A DNA stretch of 64,000 nucleotides, taken from assembly GCA_028023455.1 (NCBI GenBank), contig JAQFVV010006832.1, positions 126,001 to 190,000 of the forward strand, given 5' to 3'. Positions 49,102 through 64,000 of the stretch are shown one piece after another. Both the position numbers and the translations under genes were made by a program. The first letter of the stretch is position 1, and the number at the start of each line of letters is the position of its first letter. The notes beneath the pieces are model-generated. The model had not been told where the DNA came from. It searched no databases and saw only the letters and a list, made by a program, of their open reading frames with translations. Origin of the DNA: Epiperipatus broadwayi. Its lineage: Eukaryota > Onychophora > Udeonychophora > Euonychophora > Peripatidae.

Positions 49102-52100
49102 AAATAAAATTATATACAAAATTATGCATAAAAATAAGTAGATTACATACTTCTAAATAGATAAATTACAAAGTATAAGCCTTGACTCTGGCTTTTTTTT
49201 ATCATAAAGAAAAGATCCAAAATTTCAATATTTACTCCTACAATTATATTAAATTTATTACCAATAAATAGAATATATTTAGGTTTGTTTTTTATTCACA
49301 AAATATGTGTCAATGGAATAATGTTTGTTCGTGTATGAAAATACTTTGTTTGGTACTACTCTAAGTTTTATTATATGTTCATGTTCAAAAACATAAAATA
49401 TAAAATTAAACAAAACATATAAACATTCATAATACACTCCACATCCCTCATTTTGATGTTTATTTATAAAATATGCATTGCTTCAAAAATATTATTGATT
49501 TATGAAAAATCAAAAAAATATTTGAAAAATATATTAGGAATAGTTACGATTCCTTTATCATTTTCATCATCAATATTAAACATCCAAAATCATTTGCATT
49601 TCTACTTAATTCAAAACCTATCTTGCTTTCTTTTAAAATAATTCATCATTCTAAGTTTATTCATTATTCTACTTTTAGAATACTAAAGTCCATGGTGCAT
49701 TACTAATGAAATTAAGATAGTGATATAATGTGTATGATATGAAGGAATAACTAGATTAAAGATGCAATAGTATAAAATAATTCATTAATCCACATGTAAA
49801 GCAGTGTAAAATAATAGATATGACTTAATCTAATACCCATAGGAAATAATGTCTTGGCTTTCTTTTCAGTTCTTACAGAACATCAAAATACAAATATCAA
49901 ACATTCTCCATGGAAATAAATACAATAATACAGAGGTATCTTAATTGTATTTGTACAACAACTACTCTGATATAATATAGGCTAATTCTCCTATCTTCTT
50001 GACATACCCTAAAATATAAACATCCAGCATTTTATTTCCTACTCCCCTCTTCACTATTATCTAAATTACACATAGATTTAAACAATATAGATCACAAAAT
50101 AAACTAAGCAATTTTCCCAATAATAAACAAAGTTACCACACTAATTTATCAAACCATGAATACTTTAAGAAATGATTTCACACCCTTAAGCTTAGCCACA
50201 AATACAAATGATTTTGATTAAAATGTACAATCATTATTTATATATTTAAAATAAATATAATTTTATTTTATTTAGCAAAATCATACAAATTTATGATAAT
50301 TAATAAAGTTATAACAAACTTTATAATACAAAACAAAATATATGCATATTTTTTATTTATAGCTTATATTTCTTAATAAAATCTGTACGTGTTATTAATG
50401 CACACACCTGTATATCCATTCATTCTTTAGCATAATATGAATCTTTAAATTCGAAGAAATTTCTAAAATATACACCATATGATAATTAAAACAATATAAA
50501 TTACCTATGTGATTAAAACATTATCACATTTTGATGTCTTTGGGTCCAATTACAAAATAATATAAAAAATCATAAATTCCATTTGCACATTACTCATTAT
50601 AAGCTAACATACTTTAAAACAAATATTTTCCAAATTTTTTTTTTAAAAAGTTAAATAATTTTAAAATTAAAATTATGATAATTAAAAGTGTCTACTAATT
50701 CACCTTATCTAATGTAATCTAAAAGTAAACTTAATTGTAATGTTAGTATTTTCTTTTTTAAAAAATATAATAAGAACTAATAAAAAATTTAAAGTTATGT
50801 ATTCCTCCTCTTCATGCAAGTCCTTATTTAAAAGTTTTGCTAATAAACTGGTGCTTGTGCAGTCACTAGGCAATGAGTATTGTCCAAATCCTTTTTTCCT
50901 CTTCCAAACTTTCCTTTTCATGTGCAAAAATAAAAATAAAATTGTCAACTTTTAAAATCTGGTAAAATCCTTAAAAATATTGTTTATCCTGTTATTAAAA
51001 AATATTTAATACAATCCATTTCTGTAAATTTTTCCAAGATAACATTTATTTATTTAATAGTATTTTTAAAAAATCCATTTTGAAAAATAAGTCATTTTCT
51101 TTTTCTGTGCACATATGTAGTTTCCATTTGTTTGAGAACAAATGCATCATTCATGGTCATATTTATTAATACATAATTCCAGCATAAAATGGATGTCTTT
51201 CCATTGCAAATTATATTCCAATAAGGCACATAATAAGGCAAATCATTGAATCCAGCATTTTAATACTAAAAAAGTTATTTGTTCTTGATAAAATATATTT
51301 TTACTTTCATTAACCATTTTTTCTTTTTTTTAAATTTAAATCATAGCAATTAGTTCAGTAGGTAATTATATTTTAATGTTTGCTTATTTAATATGACAAT
51401 TTTCTTTTAGCAATTATATTTTTCATAGTATTTATCTTTGAAGTAACTTCCTTCACAAGCCCAAATATAAAATTTGCTTCAAAGATAAATATTTTAAAAC
51501 TATAATCATTCAAAATAATATCATAAATATTATAGAGAATGATATATTCTATAGCTCATCTCGAATGTCTTATAAAGTTCAGAGATAAATTGCATTTCCA
51601 TCTTTTCCAATAATTTCTTTTCAAATAATGTTTCTTAAAAGTTTTCAACTTTGTAAATACAGACATATTCACTATATGTAACATACTTTTGGATAATATA
51701 TGCATACAATTTTGAAATACTCCATGTAAATAAATACAGAAACTTTCATATAACACTGGAAATACCATGTTTCTATAAATTCTTTGGTTTTCATCACTAA
51801 TCCTCCCATACACAAGACCGTAGGTTCCTGTTCCATAATTTACCAATGAATTTCAAACAAGCTTCAAAATAGTTTACTGATAGGAAATTTAGTGGATTTA
51901 TTCACACACTTTGGTTTAAATAAATATTAATTTTCTTAATCCTTTTGAGCTTTTTAAAAAATAAAAATAAATTAAAAATTTAGATAATTTACTGTTAGTT
52001 TTACTTATATTGCTAACCTATAGAATATAACTTGATACTATTTAACAACAATAACTTCCAAAACTATAATTACTAAAATACGTTTCTCCTTTTCTAACTT

Positions 52101-53056
52101 AATTACACACAGTAATTATACCTGCCTCTTAAAAAGATTTGATTTGTAAAAATAATCAGACTACAGACTCATTTACATATTTCCCAATGAAGTACTTTTA
52201 AAAATTAGAAATGAAATAATGAGTCATCCTTTAAATAATAAAAATAAGAAATATTTAATACCCAGTCTATTTTATAATTAATCAAAAATATTTTAAAATA
52301 ACACATTTTAATAATTCTTACTAGTTTATTAAATTACAAGAAAAGATTTAGTTTAAATGTAGCAATTTCTGTCTACATTCTCTAGTTTAAATATCTTTAA
52401 AAATTAAATAATATTTATTTTAGATTTATTTTACCATGTACATATGTTTCCATTTTATGAGTAATTTTTAGAAAGCAATTCAAAACCTTATCTGAATTTA
52501 TCCAAGCATCACACACATATTGCCAGTCACGTGATACTGAAATAAAGCTAAATGAACATTTAATTACAGAATAATACATATTAAAAATATTAGATATAAT
52601 AATAAAATTTTAGAATAGTAAATTTTAATTTTTTTTAATAACAATTACTAAAATTGAAACATTTGGTACACCATAAAATATGAGGAACTTTAATAAATAA
52701 TTATTATATAATTTTAATTTACTTTAGGAATAAATTTATTAATTTATTCAACTATATTTAGCATTATAGTAAAAATAAGTGTCTTTTAAAAGTTTATATA
52801 AGAGGATATTCAATATATTTTTAAGTATAACTAATACCACTTATTTTAGCCATACAATATTAAATTATTTTGCTTTCTTTCTACAATTTTAACAATTAAA
52901 ATAGCATTACAATATTCTCTAACTTCCTATGTATTAATTTTAATAAGTTTTAAATCTATTCAATATTACTATTACAATTACAACACTTATACTTATCTTA
53001 GTTTTAATTTTTTTAAGAAATTGACTTCTTTAGCATGTCTAGCCTAAATAAAAGGG

Positions 53057-53059
<3 letters not shown>
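49102..53059. other. Rest of duplication copy A, no gene recognised
   Basis: Continuous AT-rich DNA matched in copy B. Frames of 60-96 codons here (for example minus 51556-51846) are not conserved in copy B. Confidence 0.45.

Positions 53060-53141
<82 letters not shown>
53060..53141. repeat. (AT)n microsatellite
   Basis: AT alternation of about 80 bp directly after AAAGGGCAC. Copy B has its AT tract at the same place (61957). Confidence 0.97.
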
Positions 53142-53148
<7 letters not shown>

Positions 53149-55429
53149 TTACCCCAAATCCAATCATCAGGTTTCATGAATTGGGAAAGCCATAAACTGT
53201 AACAGATTAAATAACTAGAAGCATGGAAATGTGTTGTGACATTAAAATCATATATATTCTTACCTGGAAACATGTATAATTTGATAATGATAAGAATAAG
53301 TGTCATGTATTCTAGATATTGATTGTACAACCAGATGGATGCCACTTATTAATCCAATTGCAGTGACCTTATAGCCTATGATCAAGGTGCATGTACAAGT
53401 TATGAATGCATTAAACTATTAGAATATTAAAACAAGAGTAACAATATGATTAGATGAAATAATCTCAAATGCAATACCCTCCACCTGACAGATTTTACAT
53501 TGACTCCCAAGTAAAATAGTGAACTAAATAAATGTAGAGATTAAGGACACCATGGTATATGATAACAATAATAATTTTATTATACAAAATATACATTGTG
53601 ATTATTATAATTAATACACTAAAAAGAATATCAAAAACAATACATTCATAAATATCATTTCAAGTTTTTTTATTAAAATTTATTCTTATATGATAATTTA
53701 ATTAATCAAACTTAATTATTATTTACAATTTAGATTGTGTTTTTGACTTAGATATTCCTCCTGTATTCTGACGGATTTCATTGTTCTCACTTGCTATAAG
53801 CTTTCAACTTTCATTTTAATATTAAACTATTATTATTTATTAGAGTATAATAAATTTGACCTCATTTGATAGATATATTTGTTTAGAAAGTAAATAAATT
53901 TTAAAAAATCACATTTGATTTGGGAAATTATTTAAAAAATTAGATTTTAGTCAAAACAAAGCACTGTTTCATCATCAAAATTCATGTAGAGGAGATTCAA
54001 TTTTCAAAATAAAGAAATCTTCTTTGATTGAAGTTTGTTTTTAAAATCTCAATGAATAATTATTAATATCTAGTAAACATATTAATTATGGGTAAAAGTT
54101 TTAAATGTTTAGTAATTTTTACAATATTGCTATATTTTCTAATAGATTGTTAATGATGGCATTTTCTAGAAAGATTATATTTTCCTTGATTGGTTGGTAA
54201 CTGTTACTCAGAAAAATATAAACTTTGACATTTAAAAATAAAACATTTCTGTATATAATAAATATATAATAATATATATTTTCAATTTATAATAATTATC
54301 ACACAATTACTATTCAAAAATCTTCATAAGCTTTTTAAAAATCAAGTTTTAGTCATTTGATATATTTTCTCAAAGGAATATTGCAAAGTTATTACAAAGT
54401 TTGAGACTGCCAAAAATACAATGACTACTCATTATTGTGAAGATTACCATACATTGAAATTTTCACTTTTCCAATTCTCTTGATATCTGCAGAATTTTAT
54501 TGAAATTAAAGTATTATTAAAAAATACAAGAATTTTAAAGTTTGGAAAAAAAGTTTCACAAAATCTTTTAGTAGAGAATGAAAAGCACAAATTCAATTTC
54601 TTGACTTTCAGACTATTAAAACATCAGTCTGAAAAACAGATAGTTTAAGCCAATCACATTTATAAACAATTCACATATGCATATTAAGCATTAGTTAATA
54701 TTTTTATCATTGATATTTGTTAAATTTAAGTATTATTTAAGATTACTTTACAAGTAAATTGAGGATTATTCTGAAATCATAAGCAACCTATTCCTATTTA
54801 ATCTTGGTGTCTTTGCAATGTCTTATGAGAATACATTTTTCATAACACAAGTTTTAATTGAACAAATTGAACATAAGAAATAAATATTAATATTTTTTAG
54901 ACATTTTATTTTTATTTTTTGTCATTATTCATTTTTATCATTTGTTTATATTGTATAATAAAGCAATCATTAATTTTTTAATACTTGTCTTTTGTCATTA
55001 TTAAAGAAGCATCGTCATTGCATATTTACAAGATAAAGGTTTTAGATATTAGATTACACATAATGGTATTTACATTAAATATAACATTACTGTTATGAAT
55101 GCTATCTGAAATACAAAAGTATTGAATAAAATGATGCACATAAAATCCCTTTCACATTGTTATATCCTAAGATGAATAAATAAACTTTACATCCATGCAT
55201 TTATTTTTTAATTTTATACAATCTTGATATAAATCATTCGTCTATTTTATATTTAAAAAATCACTAGCCTTAGTTTAAACACATATTAATTTACTCTGAA
55301 TTAGCATTTATAGTAAGAAAAAATGTATTTGCAAAAGATTTTCATTAAAATATAATAAGATTAAGAGTATACCTACTATTAAATAGGTAATACTGAAAAT
55401 GGTCACATTCAAGATCACTTATTTCAATA
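53142..55429. other. AT-rich DNA between duplication copies
   Basis: I see no gene and no match in copy B. Confidence 0.45.
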
Positions 55430-56340
55430 TATTATGACAGGATGGGAGTAATTTGGATAGTGAAGTAGAGATAAACCTGGGGAGATAGAAAATCATCATC
55501 AACCCCAGTTCAAAAATAAATTTAAAATTTACATAAATGTATACTATTTAAAATATAATAAAGTAAGTTAGTGTTAAAGTTCAGAGATATTGAGATATTT
55601 GAAGTAAGTGTGCAGTAATATATCAAAAAGATATATAAGCAGTATTATATATTACAAAGAGAGCATGAAATCATGATATCTCTGAGAGATTAGATAGCTA
55701 GATCAGTTAGAGCAACTAAGAGCATAATTATTAATCTACCAGCATTATCAATAAGTAAAAATCATCCATCATCATGAATGATCAACAATAACAATATATC
55801 AATACAATAAATCAACAGTCAATCTTGTGACTAGATTTGAAATGGGTCTATGGCAGACCAGGCCAACTATTTAGCCCTTTCCAGCTTGGGGAAATTTTAA
55901 ATCTTAATTTGGATGCATGATCTTAAGTGCTCATCCAGCAGAATATATAATAATCAAAACAATAATTTTTGGGATATTAAAACATGCTGATCATCATCAA
56001 TGCTCTGGCCACTTAGTGCCATTAATGCATTGTCCAACTATAAACTTCATTTCTAAGATTAAACTAAAACAAAGTGTAGTGCATGAGCTTTAAAAATATA
56101 ATCTTATGTGCCAACCAGGATATATCAATCATACTCTATGCCTCTTAAGTATGCACCCTTCTTTAATATATATCAGACTGCTATGCACAAATTTGTCCCA
56201 GAAGAACACAAACTTATGGTGACAAAGAGATGATGCAATACAATTTTTAGCAATTGATTACGTGTTGATTAACAACAATGAAACAATATTATTAAGGTCT
56301 TTAGAATATGGCTCTATAATTAGAAGCTTTCTGATTTTGA
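55430..56340 (-). repeat. Dispersed repeat, minus-strand copy
   Basis: It is the reverse complement of 20740-21700. Landmarks in this orientation: TAAAACATGCTGATCATC, GCTCTGGCCACTTAG, GCCAACCAGGATAT, AGCTTTCTGATTTTGATT. Unclassified. Confidence 0.65.
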
Positions 56341-56569
56341 TTAACATACAATAATAAAAAATTATCACATTGTAATTTACATACATATGATTTACAATAT
56401 TCAAGTTATTAGTGATTTAAAATGTCTCTTACTGAATTTGCATATATATATAGTACCCTCACCAATGAGTGTTGATCTAATAATAAGAAAATACGAGTAG
56501 CTCAGATAAAATTATTACACTCAGCTAAAATACATATAATCAATAATAAAAATATCCTGTGATAATATC

Positions 56570-61956
<5,387 letters not shown>

Positions 61957-61999
<43 letters not shown>
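61957..61999. repeat. (AT)n microsatellite
   Basis: AT tract after AAAGGGTAC. Counterpart of 53060-53141. Confidence 0.95.
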
Positions 62000-62005
<6 letters not shown>

Positions 62006-62099
62006 TATAATAGTAACTTCCAGTTATTATTATTGGCCTAACGTGCTTTTATCTCTTATGAAATTATTTATAAATATAAAATTTATTTGACTATTTTAT

Positions 62100-62998
<899 letters not shown>

Positions 62999-64000
62999 TT
63001 CAATTCAATTCAATTCAATTCATTTATTTACCGTACAAAACTACAGCATAAAGCCAATTACAGTATTGCACCATAACAAATATATAAATACATAAATGAG
63101 TTTAAATGACAAATTATTAATATAATTATGTGCCATATTTCAATAAAAGATAATTAACACATTTAAAAATCTAAAGTAAAATTAAATATCAGCATATAAA
63201 CAATTATTATTAAAACATTAATAATAACAAATAAATAAAAGGGATAAATATAAAGCACGTAACAAAATAATAATAATAATAAAACAATTTAACATATATA
63301 TATAAACAAAATCAAGTTAAACCAATCAAATATGACATTTAAATTTAATAACATTACAAAATTGATTATGATCTAAATTGAAGTAATTATTATTACTACA
63401 AATCTGATTATATAAATATGGCAGTCTAAATAAAGGAGAAAATCTAAGAACATTGGAATGACAAGTTTTAATGTAACAAACAGAAGCAGACCGAGTATCA
63501 TGCACATGAGATCTAATTACAACAGTAGAAATTGTGTCAGATAAAAGAACTATTTTATTAACAAGTTTATAAAGATATTTAAGATCTCTATATTGTCTTC
63601 TAGAAGAAAGATGAACAACAGTTTTATTTCCCAAAGAAACATATTTAAAAAACTTATTACTCAGTGATTGTAATAAGTTACATCCCTGTTTAGAGCTAGT
63701 ATTCCAAATGACTGAACAATATTCAATGATGGGAAGAACCAATGATAAAAATAATTTAAATTTTGTATCACCACTGAAATGATGACCAAACCTTAGAATA
63801 GTACCTATAATTTTTAAAGCTTTACCAATAATCATTTCCAAATGAGGAAGAAAGGATCCATTACTAGGAAATATAACTCCCAAATCTTTTTGGGATTCAA
63901 CAGAAATAATTTTGTGACAATTAATAAAATAAGAAAAATGCAAAACTTCAGATTTTTTAGAATACGAGACTAAGGAACATTTACTGAAATTAACAATCAT
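62999..64000 (-). mobile_element. CR1/Jockey-like LINE, 3' end, runs off the window
   Basis: Minus strand: reverse-transcriptase C-terminus (63326-64000), about 300 bp of 3' UTR, AATAAA (63023-63028), then a short TTGAA pentanucleotide tail (62999-63021, about five units). A microsatellite tail rather than poly(A) directly after an AATAAA is usual for several LINE clades. The 5' part lies beyond the window. Confidence 0.85.
63326..64000 (-). CDS. LINE reverse transcriptase, C-terminal 224 codons (partial)
   Basis: The open frame enters from the window edge and stops at 63326, with no internal stops. It begins just past the catalytic YADD region and has typical downstream blocks: KSEVLHFSYF, then SQKDLGVIF, and LFLSLVLPIIEYCSVIWN (the L-P-x-x-EYCS-x-x-W block of CR1/Jockey/I-type LINEs). 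An HDTRS motif and a terminal RLPYLYNQI segment follow. The Met at the window edge is probably not the start. The protein copies LINE RNA into DNA at the target. The intact frame suggests a fairly young copy. Confidence 0.85.
   Translation of the reverse strand: MIVNFSKCSLVSYSKKSEVLHFSYFINCHKIISVESQKDLGVIFPSNGSFLPHLEMIIGKALKIIGTILRFGHHFSGDTKFKLFLSLVLPIIEYCSVIWNTSSKQGCNLLQSLSNKFFKYVSLGNKTVVHLSSRRQYRDLKYLYKLVNKIVLLSDTISTVVIRSHVHDTRSASVCYIKTCHSNVLRFSPLFRLPYLYNQICSNNNYFNLDHNQFCNVIKFKCHI

Noticed and set aside
51556-51846. Minus-strand frame with GTGTYGLVYG, reminiscent of a kinase glycine-rich loop
   Set aside because: No other kinase motif follows, a stop lies just upstream, and the homologous place in duplication copy B (about 60.66 kb) does not keep the frame.
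53160-53200. TCATCAG and GTTTC close together
   Set aside because: The order and spacing are wrong for a hammerhead on either strand.

Overview
The window is very AT-rich (A+T well over 70% by eye), intron-like and packed with transposable elements and microsatellites. It carries one convincing host exon, the N-terminal exon of a DEG/ENaC-type sodium channel at about 43.2 kb. DEG/ENaC genes are animal genes. The mixture of Penelope-like elements, hammerhead-ribozyme repeats, Ty3/Gypsy elements, RTE- and CR1/Jockey-type LINEs, piggyBac- and Merlin-type DNA elements and tRNA-like SINE fragments fits an invertebrate metazoan with a large repetitive genome. I cannot name the species. Almost all other open reading frames are microsatellite or chance frames.

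Layout. 0-14 kb: mostly anonymous AT-rich DNA with a 99-bp direct repeat (0.7-1.2 kb), tRNA-like fragments (4.2, 6.5, 10.8-11.0 kb) and a head-to-head repeat pair with hammerhead motifs (9.26-9.81 kb). 14.1-15.7 kb: a head-to-head pair of 5'-truncated Penelope-like elements with GIY-YIG endonuclease ends. 16.7-17.5 kb: piggyBac-type MITE. 19.4 kb: long ATT microsatellite. 20.7-21.7 kb: dispersed repeat, with an inverted relative at 55.4-56.3 kb. 22.6-23.8 kb: four-monomer hammerhead repeat, two monomers each way. 25.9-35.9 kb: a young LTR retrotransposon with 3.5-kb LTRs and a gag-only body, fused in frame to a remnant of the integrase C-terminus. 36.0-41.2 kb: an older Ty3/Gypsy element with about 1.4-kb LTRs and a decayed integrase. 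Its 5' LTR is interrupted at 36.2-37.1 kb by an inverted hammerhead retrozyme-like insertion flanked by a 13-bp target duplication; the 3' LTR is the empty site. 42-44 kb: RTE-type LINE remnants flanking the DEG/ENaC exon. 44.3-45.7 kb: a nest of Penelope/hammerhead palindromes and AT microsatellites. 45.8-53.1 kb and 56.6-62.0 kb: two diverged collinear copies of a mostly non-coding segment. Only the first copy carries a piggyBac MITE and a Merlin-like element. 63-64 kb: the 3' end of a CR1/Jockey-like LINE on the minus strand, running off the window.

The most interesting pattern is the density and shared architecture of hammerhead-ribozyme elements. At least five sequence families each occur as head-to-head inverted pairs or fragments of them. 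They range from two copies whose conserved core and all three helices can be drawn without mismatch (36.32-36.37 kb minus, 36.90-36.96 kb plus) to decayed relics. In the Penelope-like family both arms have core substitutions C3U and G8A, which would replace the C3-G8 pair with U3-A8. The elements are consistent with animal retrozymes mobilised by Penelope-like reverse transcriptase, a known association. The in-frame gag-integrase remnant and the empty-site comparisons are further items worth checking.
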